From Crotophaga sulcirostris (lineage: Eukaryota; Chordata; Aves; Cuculiformes; Crotophagidae), in NCBI GenBank assembly GCA_013397455.1, contig VYZB01000539.1, positions 1-64,000 of the forward strand: a DNA stretch of 64,000 nucleotides, in the 5' to 3' direction. The notes beneath the pieces were generated by a model, which had not been told where the DNA came from, made no database searches, and saw only the letters and a list, made by a program, of their open reading frames with translations. Positions 1-11,700 of the stretch are shown here, one piece after another; the stretch's first letter is position 1, and the number at the start of each line of letters is the position of its first letter. The translations under genes and the position numbers were made by a program.

Positions 1-322
1 TATGAGGAATATGGCGTTCCTCTGCCTCCTGGGGAGGATTACTGGGAGGAGAGAGGGTTCTACTCCACCAATCTATCTCCCTCTCACTCTCCCAGATACT
101 CCGCAGCCTCTGTACCTGATCCTTAAGATCTGCAACCATAAGGAGCAGATCTTGGACTTGTTCACACCTCACACAGGTGTTTTTTGGATGGTCCTCAGGA
201 ACCACAAGCAGGCTCAGACATTCCTTACAGCCCTGGGTCTGGGCGGCCATATCCCTCAATAGAGACACGGTTTGGGTAGCTACACTCCTGGTGGCAGAGC
301 TTTTGCCACGCCTGGTCACCAT
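1..322 (-). CDS. CR1 ORF1 protein, N-terminal part (partial, open to window edge)
   Basis: An open frame of 107 codons starts at ATG 322-320 on the minus strand and has no stop before the edge. ORF1 of CR1 encodes a nucleic-acid-binding protein thought to package the element's RNA. Two cysteine pairs are visible, C32-x2-C35 (CKEC) and C50-x2-C53 (CVRC), the zinc-finger-like arrangement of CR1 ORF1. They are followed at about residues 54-82 by a charged heptad-like stretch (for example QDLLLMVADLKDQVQRL) that looks like a coiled coil and leads into the conserved SEREIDWWSR block at 79-88. The frame is a retrotransposon gene, not a host gene. An unbroken frame of this length suggests a young or recently active copy, but the rest of the protein cannot be seen. 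The start is chosen because it is the first ATG after the GC-rich leader. Confidence 0.75.
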   Translation of the reverse strand, partial: MVTRRGKSSATRSVATQTVSLLRDMAAQTQGCKECLSLLVVPEDHPKNTCVRCEQVQDLLLMVADLKDQVQRLRSIWESEREIDWWSRTLSPPSNPPQEAEERHIPH

Positions 323-675
323 TGCTACAGGGGAGCGGGAAAAGCCAATCACACCTACCCGAGAGTGCCTGCTTGCCCGAACTGCCGCGCACACTGCCCC
401 CTCCACACTCCGGCCGCTGGCGCTCCCAGGGAGACGTTTAAATCCCCCGCGGCTGCTTCAGGGACCGCCCCCTCACCACGCGGTCGGCCACGTGACAGCT
501 GCCGCTTCCGGGGTTCCACAGAGAGCCGCCCTGCCGGGGCCCTCTCCTGAGCTTTGTCTTGCACGGGGAACTCTCCACCCGCTGTGATTGAGCACCCGGC
601 TGCAGGTCTTACCGTTCCTGCCGCCCATCCGCGCCGAATACACTGCAGAATATGGCCAGGCCTGTACCCGCTACT
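323..675 (-). promoter_or_regulatory. CR1 CpG-rich 5' leader, probable internal promoter
   Basis: LINEs of this class carry their promoter inside the 5' leader. This stretch is by far the most CpG-dense in the window. Visible motifs are a palindromic E-box CACGTG at 489-494, an ETS-like CCGGAAG on the minus strand near 505-511 and a GC box (GGGGCGG on the minus strand) at 465-471. No TATA box is convincing. Promoter activity is inferred from composition and motifs only. Several CpGs appear intact, which fits either youth or lack of methylation-driven decay. Confidence 0.5.
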
Positions 676-3600
676 TGATAGGGTTTTTTGATATGATTGT
701 TTAGGATATTCCACTCTTAAAAATTTGCATTTATTATTTTTCCTTAAGAGGAAACGCTATGGAAATTTATTTTATTATATGTGCTTGCAGACATCTGCTT
801 GTGTCCATAGTAATTTAATTGTCAGGAGAAATATAATAGTTCAAACTAATCTCAATATCTTTCTTAAAAAAATATTGGGGTTTTGTTCTGTTTTGTTTTG
901 GGTTATTTTTGATTAGCGAAAGATTTTCAAAATATTCCAAGAATTTCAAAATATCCAAGTCAGTATTTTGTCTCTAACTGGAGAATAAGGGACAGTCACA
1001 AACAGTATTTTTTTCCCCTTGAGCAATTAGAGCAAACATGCACAGACTACTACATGTAAAGCACAGACTGTTCAGAGTAGTTAAGCATACATTGTTGTGA
1101 CTTCCAGCTGGCCATGAATTCTTTGCAAATCACCCAAGGTTCTTTTTTTTAGTTTCTGTTTTGATTTCCAGTTTGCATTAATGTTTTTCAAAAAAATACA
1201 AACTGCAACTCAATGAATTCTTGCTTATATAAAATTTTTGGACCTATAGAAATACAGTTATATAGTTTGTATGAGTTCAAGTTCCTATAATTATGCAGCT
1301 CAACTTTTCATCTGGAAGTGACTTCAAGTCTTTTTTTTTTGCCTGGATCACATTGCGTATGCTACAGTAATGATAATATCTGCTAAAACCATTGTACTAG
1401 CTATGACACAGCTGTTATTGGCAGATACACTATAGTTTTGTGATTGGGTTGCAAGTCATCTGAATCTTTAATCTGGATAGGCCTGCTACTCTCTTTTAAA
1501 TAAACACATCAGAAACACTGATGTAATCTTACTCTGATTTATAAGAAAACAAATCAAAAAAGAACAAAGCCTCCCTCCAAAAGAAAAAAAAAAACAAAAA
1601 CAAACACCTAGAGGATTTTGGAATGAACTTTCAAAACAGAGATAATAAGATATAGTCAAGACAGTCTATAATATGAAGATCATGCTAAAAATTCCACTAG
1701 CCTGTTGTGGAAAGACACCTCTCCTTTTTCTCTTAAACTACCAACATTTAGAATAACTTTGAGTGGCTGTGTCCTTTATTAGGCCTCCATGTGCTCCTAG
1801 AATCAAGTGTTATTTCTTCTGTACTTCTGGAAAAATACATGCCTGTTTTCCAACGGGTCTGTTCAGTTGTTCTCAGAGAGTTTTCTGTCTTTCTCTTTCT
1901 AGAAGTTCCTACCTGTCTTTACCAGCTAGCAGGAGAAAGCTTTCCTCTCTATGACCTGATAAATTGTTTTAATAGAACATGCTATAGAAACAGTGGACAA
2001 GCAAACAAACAAGACATACTATTCTTCACAAAACAGAAAACTAAAACTTTGCAACATGATGTTCTTAAAAATGCGTCTTGAAGACCTGCATATGTTGCAA
2101 AACAGTGTGCGCTGTCCTGAACACCTTGATAGTAATGAGTAAAGGGCTAACCTTTGTTTATATTAAATAGAATAGTCGACCCTGTAGTAACTAAAAGATC
2201 AAAGGACTTATGATCTGATCTGAGGAACATCTTGGACATGTGGACTGAAAAAGGATGTATTAAATCAGGCCTTGTCATCAAGATTGCCTATTTGGCAGAG
2301 AAATGCTGGGGAAAAGTGTCCTTAGATGAACCATCTGATTGTATGCTCATATATGCATAAAATGCCTCCAAGTAGAAAGCTACCCACCTCCAGGAGCAGA
2401 TCCCTACTTACTGAATGTGTGCAATAGAGAACTTGTATGATGCAATCACATGTAACTTTATTACATTGATACGTAAATTGCTAACCGATCATTGAAAGAG
2501 GAAAGTACTTGGCATGTATTGACTTCTTAACTTTTGTAATAAATTGAGCACAGATGCTCCGGTCAGGTGTGCTTGATTTGTGTAAAGCCATTGAGCACCG
2601 AGTCTTGCACAACACTGAAATAAAAGTCAATGTCTCTACTTGCCATGTGAGATTGGCTATTTGCATGCTGAGTGATGAATCCAATTTTTTAGACAACATA
2701 TATTGATCACATACATTTATTATTTTCACTAAATAAAATTACGAATGGAAAAATTCAGCGTCAGAAAACATTTAATCATTGTTGACTCTCACTTTTTTGT
2801 TACAAAGTGCATTCTAAAAATAAATACACAGCTATAAGAGCGTAAAATCGTTTCTTCTACGTTTAGGGACTTTGGAGTTCAGCTGACATAGTGAGTTTAG
2901 CAATATTCTGTAATTAAATGTAATAAATCTCCCTTAGTGCACTTCTGTTCTTACATTATGGATTTCAAGGAAATATACTAAGTATTATAATCCACACCTT
3001 AACATGTTTCTACAGAAGTCAGTGAATTTGATTGAAAGTCATATACTATATTACCCATATAGGACTCAATATAGTGTATTACTAATTTAGGAAACTCTTC
3101 TGAAGTATTATGAAATCCTGAATTATTTTCTTACATGCACACATATACATATGAATATATATATATATAGAGAGAGAGAGATAAATAAAATAGGGGAGGG
3201 TATTAGAAACAGAATTCATAAGATGAAGGAACTACGGTAGACTGTTAGAATGCAAGTAATCATGCTTAATGCATGCATATACTAAAACTGTAGGAGTCTT
3301 GTGTTTGGGGCGGGTGTTTGTATTTTGGGGGATCAGGTCAATTCTGATTAATGACAGTAAGGTTTACGAGGGTTGTCAGAGAGATTTCAAACTGTTTAAA
3401 TTAATACTATTGAGTTCTTATAAAGTGCAGTTTGTATGTGTACATATATATATGTTTGCACTTTTGATTATCTCTTGCAACAGTTTTACCTTAACTTTAC
3501 CTTAGAAACTCCAGAGAGTCTGCTTACACCAGATCAGCAATAGTGGGGAAAAAAATAAAAAAAAGACTTTGTTTCATCTCTTACAAAGCCTTCAAGGTGT

Positions 3601-4695
3601 GATTTTATCAAAGAATAATTCAAGCTCTGTTCTTAACTTCTTAATTACTAGATGCACATTTTTGTCTTCAGACAAAAAGCAACTGCTTTGTAAAAATCTC
3701 GAATTTGCAGAATAGTGTTTAGGTCTATTTCTTTGCAATCTATATCTAAAGTGAGACATTAGATTATCATGTATTGAACCTATTTTAGAACATGTACTAG
3801 AAAACAAAAAGTAGGAACAAGATAGCCTAAGTTTCCTTTCTTTTGATAACACTATTGATTCTATTCAAAATCATAAGACTATAGCCTACTTCAAAATCAA
3901 AAATATTCCAGCATATATGTCTTGATGCATTAGAAATTGGCCTGTGTTGATACTTTAAAGTACCCTTATCTGCACAGATTAGCTACTAGCTTTACCTTAA
4001 CCGTATGAAGGCCATTTTCCTTCCTTTTTGGCCTTTCAGAGTACTGAGTTTGAATTCTAATCTTCTGCTACTCCCTTTCCAGCCTATCTCTACTTGTGAA
4101 TAAATTCTACCGCTGATTCCTAAACATGTATCTGCAACTTGTTCATAAAGCAGGACACAATAGTGAGAAACTGGTGGCTGATCTATAAGTGAACATAGGT
4201 CACAGTAAGTGACTCTTTATATATATATCTAGATCACATGCTACCAATATAGCTTACATAGCTCATGGGACCTCAAAATATAAAACCCAAATCCTGAAAT
4301 GTGCAAATGAATTGATAAAAGCTCACCTAAAACTGAGTCTTTGGAATTTTTGCTTTTGCATTTATTTCTGTTATGGCTCATTTTAAAACAGAATAATAGT
4401 GATAAAGGAATTGTGGGGAAAGAGAAGGGGGCACGGGAGACAAAATGTTGATACTGTTGACCTCATTCAATTATTTAATGCTGCTCCTTGAAGGAATATG
4501 TATTACCTTACACTCCAATACATAACAGAATAATTGCCTCCTCTATAATGAATGCACTGTCAGAGAGTGAAATCAACTGAAAAGCGTCTTCCAAAAGAAA
4601 GAGACTTTAAGTATGACTACCCAGTTCTGGTTAGTTGATTGGTTATTGGGGTCCAAGAGGCTGGTTAATATTTAGAATCACCTATTTCAAGTAGT
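676..4695. other. AT-rich non-coding stretch, no gene seen
   Basis: AT-rich DNA with no recognisable exon or large repeat. It holds a G/T-rich tract near 878-903, an (AT)7(AG)6 microsatellite at 3155-3181 and poly-purine or poly-pyrimidine runs. The largest open frame (1791-2081, plus) has no recognisable domain. Confidence 0.6.
3155..3181. repeat. (AT)7(AG)6 compound microsatellite
   Basis: Seven AT units (3155-3168) run directly into six AG units (3169-3180). A compound dinucleotide repeat, likely polymorphic in length. Confidence 0.9.
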
Positions 4696-4699
4696 GATG

Positions 4700-5125
4700 C
4701 ATCCCAGCAAAGAGGAAGTCAGGCAAAAATACCAGGAGACCTGCATGGAAGAACAAAGAACCCCTGGACAAACCTAAACACAAAAAGCAAGCCTACACAG
4801 GGTGGAAGCAAGGGCAGAGAGCCTGGGAGGAATGCTGAGAAATTGTCTGAGCAGCCAGGGATCAGGTTAGGAAAGCTAAAGCCCTGATTAAATTAAATCA
4901 GGCCAAGGACGTCAAGGACAGCAAGAAAAACTTCTATAGGTATGCCAGTGATAAAAGGAAGACTAGGAAGAATGTGATCACTCTTCACAAGGAAACGGGA
5001 GACCTGTTTACCCAGAACATGGAGATGGCTGAAGTACCCAATGGCTTTTTTCCCTCGACCTTCATCAGCGAGGGCTGAAGACACACTGTCCAAGGTGCAG
5101 AAGGCAAAGGCAGGGACCATTGTGT
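4700..5125 (+). mobile_element. CR1 LINE fragment, ORF2 linker between endonuclease and RT
   Basis: Translated in the plus frames, this reads as the CR1 ORF2 segment just before the reverse transcriptase. A W-K-x-G-rich helical stretch is followed by [20 protein letters not shown] at about 4906-4965, then a segment resembling the conserved E-x-A-E-x-x-N-x-F-F-x-S-x-F block ([12 protein letters not shown], about 5030-5065). Stops and frameshifts break the frame. Both ends are truncated. Loss of the 3' end is odd for a target-primed insertion and suggests that this piece and the CR1 3' end at 5700 belong to one rearranged copy. Confidence 0.8.
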
Positions 5126-5699
5126 TAGGCACGCTATATTTCAATGTCACTTTAACTATTAGTATTTCTCTATATTTGGATTCTAACTGTATATTCTTTA
5201 TCTGCACATTGTTTCTCTCTATACTTGGTGTTTGATTGCATGTTGCTTAAGAAGTATTTTTACAAACAGTACCTTATTTTTTGCACAATCAGGCAGTGTT
5301 TGGGTAGAGCTTGAATGGCTTTAATCATGCATTCTTTAACTTCTGATTGGTATAAAAAGCTTACTTTTGAGTTTAAAGGTAAAAATTAACAGTGCTTGCC
5401 CTTCTGGGAGTAGTTATAGCAGTAGTTTGCCTGAGAGGCGGGGAGAACGAGGGTAGATTTTGATGTGGAAATGCATTTTCATGTTATAATGGGCAAATTT
5501 CAGCTGAAGTGCACATTTACATCCTAGTTACTCAAGCAGCAACATTGATCAATCTTTTCTGCTATTTTTGCTTCGTGGTTTGGTCACAAAGAATGTCTGT
5601 ATTACCTGAAAGCAACACCCTGTAATTCGTACTGGCAAAGCAGAAAATAATTCCTGGCCAAAGCCATCCTTTTCCATGGCAGCGACATGCTCTTTCTTC
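5126..5699. other. Non-CR1 spacer between two CR1 pieces
   Basis: About 570 bp of AT-rich sequence with no CR1 similarity that I can see and no recognised repeat. It sits where the RT domain would be if the flanking CR1 pieces were one element. It may be inserted DNA or the product of a rearrangement. Confidence 0.5.
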
Positions 5700-6227
5700 T
5701 GTGACCTCACCCAGAGTACTGAGTTCAATTCTGGAGTCCTCAACACAGGAAGGACATGGATCTGTTAAAGTGAGTCCAAAGGAGGGCCACAAAGATGATC
5801 AGAGAGTTGGAACACCTCCCATATGAGGACAGGCTGAGAGAGCTGGGCTTGTTTAGCCTAAAGAAGAGAAGGCCTAGGGAAGGGAGACCTTAGAGCAGCT
5901 TTCCAGTAATTAGAAGGTGTACTACAGGAAAGATGAGGAAGAGATCTTTAACAGGGAGTACAGGGATAGGATGAGGGGTAATGTTTTTAAGCTGAAAGAG
6001 GGGAGATTTAGATTAGATATTAGAAAGAAATTTTTCACTGTGTGAGTGGTAAGACACTGGAACCAATTGCTCAGAGAAGTCATGGAAGACCCATTCCTGG
6101 AGGTGTTCAAGACCATGTGGTTTTTAGCAACCTGACCTAGTGGAAGGTGTCCCTGTCCATGGCAGAGACCTTGGAACGAGGTGAGCTTTAAAGTCCCTTC
6201 CAACCCAAACCATTCTGTGATTCTATT
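5700..6227 (+). mobile_element. CR1 LINE, 3' end
   Basis: The plus strand shows the CR1 ORF2 C-terminus and 3' untranslated end. Landmarks are the L-E-R-V-Q-R-like region with stops, the block on receptor-like lysine and arginine residues (R-L-D-I-R-K-K-F-F-T) at about 6005-6045, then the H-W-N-x-L region and the 3' signature of CCCTTCCAACCCAAACCATT at 6192-6211. The terminal 8-bp units are ATTCTGTG (6212-6219) and ATTCTATT (6220-6227). The copy is broken by stops and frameshifts. Confidence 0.9.
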
Positions 6228-8374
6228 ATTTTCTTCATTTTAAAACATACATGCATAAGATTTTTCTATTTTTTTTTTAATTCTGACAGGATATGCAATA
6301 TTTAAATTATACATGAATTATTTTTTCTAAATTATACAAAAATACAACTTTTTGACACTCTTGTCCAGTTCTAAATTAACAGAACTGAAAATGCTATGAT
6401 GTCTAATAAAAATCCAGCATCTACTTTTAACCATCATATTTCTTACATGCTAATGTGGAGGTCAAGCTAGGTACGTAAAAGTCATAATATTTTTAACTGA
6501 AGTTCTATTATGAATTAAGAAGTCAGCTGTGTCTTATTAGAAATACAATGCTGCAAAACTTTCAAAGAGGATTTGGAACTGCACAAAGTTAAGGTAGTAG
6601 GGAAGACATTATTTTGAAGACACAGATGTGTTTTTTGTGCAATTCCTGGTTCACAGTAGAGGACTCAGATTTTATGGTTAATTTTGTTGTTTAGGAATGT
6701 ATACATCTTTTTGACACATCTAGTGGTATTAATGTTTATACAACTGGTATTTCATTCTTTTAATTTGTTTCGTCAAGTAAGAACTGATTTCAAATTGGTT
6801 GCTCTTGCCTAGCCAGACCTCCACTGACTTTGAAAGCAAACCATCTCTTTGGACCAGGAGAGATTCAGATCCAGTCCTGAAATGAAACTTTCTCTAACAA
6901 AATTTTGTGCATTTTATTTTATGATATTTTCTTTCTTCACCACCATAACCACTTAAAAAAATTACTATTTTAAATGTTTTGCTTATCTGAGTTTTTTATT
7001 TTGCTAGTGATTGCTATTGACACAAAATGAGAGTTTGACGAAAATAATAACAAAAAGTAATTCAGAATGCGCACAAAAGTCTAAGAATTTTTGTCATTCT
7101 TTGTCCTTCTCAACATTCAATGCACCACTGCTTCACAGACATTTCATGACTATGTTTTCTGACCCATGAAATTGCCTTTTTTTACTTATGCATATGTTAA
7201 CAAACATTGATTTATTGTGTCCTCCCTGCACTAAATGGGTCAATGGTAATACAATAAGGATCAAATGCTTCAGGGGTGTGTGCCTGTTTTATTCCATTTT
7301 ATTTTCTATACTTTTCAACATAATGATTATATTAATTCAAAGTTTTGCTGTTTATAATAAGGTATCACATAATTTGTGTATAAATAGTACAAACATTTTT
7401 TATATTAACTAAAAATGCATGATACATTTTTAATGGAGCACATGAAGATAGAAGAAATCCTACATATCTATTAAGAATTATGAGAATTAAGGAAGTAATT
7501 GCAGTGATATGGCTGTTAGATTCAGAAAATGTAGATCTGCTTTGCTTATAAAGTCAGTTCCTTCATATCAAACGAAAAATCTTTGAATTCTGTAAAATGA
7601 ACCTTAATCATAGTCTAGACATCAAAAATGCCCTTGGTCTTGCTCTTTGCGTTATGATTGGCTTGTATTAAGACATCAGTTTAGATAGCAGATGTCAACA
7701 GTTTCTGTATCTCTTAGTATTACTTAGATAGTATACGTTCTTTTGTTAGTAGAAGACTTGAGTGCTATAGCCTTTTCTATCAAAAAATTAGATTATCTCT
7801 TCACGATTTACACGATTTATTTTTAAGGATATCAGATTTTCCTAACAGGTCTTTCTAAAGGTCTAAGATTCTTTTTTTGACAGTGAGTAATTTGATGCAC
7901 TGTCTTGTTTTGGTTTTTTTTTTTTTTGGTTTATTTTAGGTTAATTATTTTGTTGTTTTTTATTACACAAAATAAATAGATTTTATTGATGTGCAGAATT
8001 TTTTTCTGCCCATTACTTCAGGCTTCTTGAAGAATGGAAGATCACAGAAAATTTTTGAAAATTCTTCAAGACATTACAATTCAAAACAAAGAAAAAAGAA
8101 TGTAAACTTTTGTGTCTGAATGTGGTGGATAAAATATCTTTGATAGTATTTCTATCTGAATTATTTCTCAGGATTTTGACTTCAAAGAGGGGGATTCCTT
8201 TGCCTAAATATATCTAGACAGTTACAGAGCATAGGCCACAGAGAGACATACTTCCAGAGCAAATGGATGTCACTTAGGTTCATCTTGTGTAAATTACTCT
8301 CTAGAGATACCTATTTCTTTCCACGTTTTGGAGGGGGTAGAGTGACTAGCTCAGATGGACATGCAGGCTGAGAT
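6228..8374. other. AT-rich non-coding stretch, no gene seen
   Basis: AT-rich DNA with no recognised repeat family or exon. It contains a T14 run at 7914-7927 inside a G/T-rich tract (about 7903-7955). Confidence 0.6.
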
Positions 8375-8700
8375 CACAGTATCACAATATCACAGTATTA
8401 CAAGGTTGGAAAGGACCTCTGAGATCATCGAGCCCAACCTATAACCAAACACTAACACCATCCCATCATCTAAACCACGGCACTGAGTGCCTCATCCAAT
8501 CTCCTCTTAAACACCTCCAGGGTTGGTGACTCCACCACCTCCCTGGGCAGTGCGTTCCAACGGCTAACTACCATTTCAGTGAAGAACTTTTTCCTAACAT
8601 CAAGCCTAAACTTTCCCTGACGAAGCTTGAGTCCACATCCTCTAGTTCTGTCACTGGTCACCTAAGAGAAGAGACCAGCCCCTGCCTGACTAAATATCTA
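8375..8700 (-). mobile_element. CR1 LINE, 3' end, subfamily with ATACTGTG tail
   Basis: On the minus strand this is the last part of CR1 ORF2 plus the 3' end. An open frame of 63 codons (8661-8470) covers the conserved C-terminal block, including [19 protein letters not shown] and [20 protein letters not shown], and ends at its own stop. The 3' terminus is three 8-bp units (CACAGTAT, CACAATAT, CACAGTAT on the plus strand, 8375-8398), a different tail from the ATTCTATG type found elsewhere in the window. The copy is 5'-truncated near 8700. The frame is unusually clean, so the insertion is probably younger than most other copies here. Confidence 0.9.
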
Positions 8701-11700
8701 TACATAACAAATTTGAGACACCCTCTAGCCCAAAAGGTCATGTAAGGTGAACAATTATCTTTATGAGCCAGTGGTCAAAACCCAGTTCATACACTCTGTA
8801 GCATCTCAGCTGTCATTACACACCTATGATTTAGGAAGCAGACTAGCACCTTGAGTGTTATTCAGCTCTGGATTCAGGTAAGGGTATTGATGCGTAAGAA
8901 AACGTCCAAGCTACCAAAAAATAAATGCTGACTATAGAATACAGTAAATAAAGTATGATTTTGCTGCATATACACATGCATTTATTGCTATCCACGGTGC
9001 ATTTAACAAATTTATTTAATCTTTTCATTTAACTGAGCAACATGTTTATAACAGAGGATTAGTCAGTGTGACATGAGTGTTTAAATGACTTATAAATCAG
9101 ACCAGTGATAAAATTTAAAAAATGCACCTTGCTAGACTGATATTTATTAACAATATACTTCATTTTAACATTTCTTATTCATTATTAGTCACTATCATTA
9201 TGTATTCAAAGTTGTCAGTCCTTAGAACTTACATACAACATAAACCACGAGTATACACTACCATGGAACTGATGGTCAGGAACTGTACTGATGACTACCA
9301 TCCTTGAGGATTTTAGTTGTTCAGGTTGAAGTGGTCAAACTTAAAAGCTCTTCCACGTGGAAAACTGAAACTGAAGTGTCTATCTTCCTTCTCCATCCTC
9401 CCACAATCAGAGATGGGAAAAAGTTTAACTTCTTAGACAATTACCAGTCTTGGATCTCAATAGCCTTCTGACTGTCTTGTCATATGCAGCATGTTTTGTT
9501 AAAGTAGAAACTCTCCTCAGATTAAATTTCCCAATCCACAATTTTCCTAAGTAATTTATTGGCGCTTCCTTTTTTATTTCTTCTTAAAATCATCCTTAAC
9601 ATATGTTTTATCAAAATTATTAAGGTAGACTGAAAGCCCACTGAATGGTTATCTATCTGTATTATGATCAAATTTGTCCCTGAAATGTTGGATTTTTTCA
9701 TGTTTCAGAATTATTAATCATATTTTTGAAAACAAAACAGACAAACAAACAAATCACAAAGTCCCAAACCTATGAAGCATGGAAAATAGAGTGACAAATT
9801 GACAATTCTGTTTCTACATGCAGAAACAATTATGGCTACAGTTCTCCAGTAACAATTCAAACTATCGACAGATCTTAAATATATGATTCTAAAAATCAGT
9901 GTTCAGTCACAGTAACTACTGTTGACCTTTTTTGAAACACTTCCTTAGAGTATGTTTAAACCAAAATAGAGGGTAATCTATGCAAAGTTTCAGACTATCA
10001 GGGGCACTGTCCTATGTACTATCATGAGAAGAATAGAGGAATTGAAGAGAAAGCATACTTGTTCAACAGATGGGAAATAATAGTCTTTGTACTAAATGAA
10101 AATATTCTACTTCACTTTCTTCTTTCTTAGAAAAGGAGGTCTGCTTCAGGCATTGGCCATATTGCTGTTCTACTGCAGTTTTTTTGTGTTTTTTTTAACC
10201 TGTGGAAAGACAGAAAAAGATGAAAGAAAAAACCTTCTGCAGTGGTGGCTTGGAAATAAAGTAAGGAATAAAATTATGACAAAGTTGTAAATAAAAAAAA
10301 AGATAAGGTCAATTAGAATTAATTTTTTTAAAATGGGACTGCATGGTTGTGACGAGTCATTAAATTAACCAGAGATGATAGAATTTTAAACCTCATTTCT
10401 AAAAAATGCCATGGAATCAAAATATATTTTTACAGCAGCTACTGAGCTGATTTTTTTTGTTTGTATTTGTCAAAGCATTAATGTATTATGTTCACATTTT
10501 ACTTTCTGAATTAATCTAGTTGATAAAATAGTGAAGGTTTGGTGTGGGAATCAACTTTTTGGCCAATTTCTGTTTCTAAGTAACATATCCGCTTGTGAAT
10601 TCTATTTCACTATATATTTCATCAAAAATATAGAATACATGTATTGATACTGGCTTGATTTACCAAAATCACCAAGATAAAATCTGAGCATTGGAAAACA
10701 ATAAAACTCCAGTTGTGACATTTTATGGTCTCAAGCTTCCGAATTTAAACCTCACAGCTGGACTGTGCTCTCTGCTTAAACTGTACTTTCAGTTTAGCAC
10801 TAATCATTGCCTGCCTCTCACAAAGCAAACACACAAACAAAAGAACCCCAAAACACCCCAATCAAAAAGTAAACAAAAGAAACAAAATCTCCCTAAAACA
10901 AACCACATCTTCTAGGAAAAGAGGAGAAAAAAACCCACATTGAGTTCTTCTAACATTTGGCATCTTGTGAGTTTATCTGCAGTTGTGTATAAAACAGTGA
11001 AACATTGCCTTGTGCTGTAAAAATTACTATTTGTATCCCTAAATCCAGCCCAGCATTTAAGAACACATTGTCTTTAAATACGTAGATATTCTTGTAGATT
11101 TTAATAGAATTAATCTTTTGCTGTAAACTTTCAGAGATGATATTTTGATTGGTCATGGGGCTAGATTCAGTGTCACGAAATTTTGTATTTGGTTTCAGCA
11201 TTTAAGAAAAGCTGTCACCTTTTTATGCAAGTATTTTAAATTTATTGCTGACAATACATAGCTGCTCAATAGCAATTCCGACATGTAACATACAGTCAAT
11301 TTACCAGTCTAGAAATGATGTAGTTGGAAGTCCTATCCATTGTTTTTTGCCTCCTATTGCAAACCACTTACAGGTTGCTTATCTTTCAAAATTTCATTCA
11401 CAGTACTGGTTTTGTGAAGTGTATCTTGAAATAAAGAAAATTATTAAAACAAAGTTAACAGAGGAATGGAAATTTTTGTTAATGGGTACCAAGGAGTACA
11501 GTGAAATCAAGAACTCAGAAATAACATATTAGAAAGAAACAAAAAGCTATTTTTAAGCAAAGAACACAAAGGGAAAGTAGGCCTTTAATTGACTTCTGAA
11601 GATCCTAAATAAGAGTAAAATAAGAATCAGCATTTTTTTTCTAAACCAGTTCTAAGCAATTTAGAAAATAATTTTCGAAAAGCATGCCTATAATTGTGTT

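Larger units (their letters stand above)
1..675 (-). mobile_element. CR1 LINE, 5' end with leader and start of ORF1 (runs off left edge)
   Basis: Read on the minus strand, this is the 5' end of a CR1 non-LTR retrotransposon. A CpG-rich leader (about 675 down to 323; about 30 CpG by hand count) precedes an ATG at 322 that opens a frame matching CR1 ORF1. The boundary with AT-rich host DNA is sharp near 665-685. Most CR1 copies are 5'-truncated, so a copy that keeps its leader is uncommon, and the rest of the element (ORF1, ORF2, 3' end) should lie left of the window. The alternative reading, a CpG-island promoter of a host gene, is weaker because the downstream frame is recognisably CR1. The exact 5' nucleotide is uncertain. 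Confidence 0.8.

Noticed and set aside
2..262. 86-codon plus-strand open frame at the left edge
   Set aside because: It lies antisense to the CR1 ORF1 frame, which has family motifs. The plus-strand frame has none.
323..675. CpG island of a host gene promoter
   Set aside because: Downstream on the minus strand the frame is CR1 ORF1, so the CpG-rich stretch is better explained as the CR1 leader. A host promoter is not excluded but nothing supports it.
1791..2081. Possible exon: pyrimidine-rich TTCTCTTTCTAG acceptor-like site inside a 96-codon frame
   Set aside because: The frame has no recognisable domain, and no donor site or flanking exon supports it. A site of this kind is common by chance in T-rich DNA.
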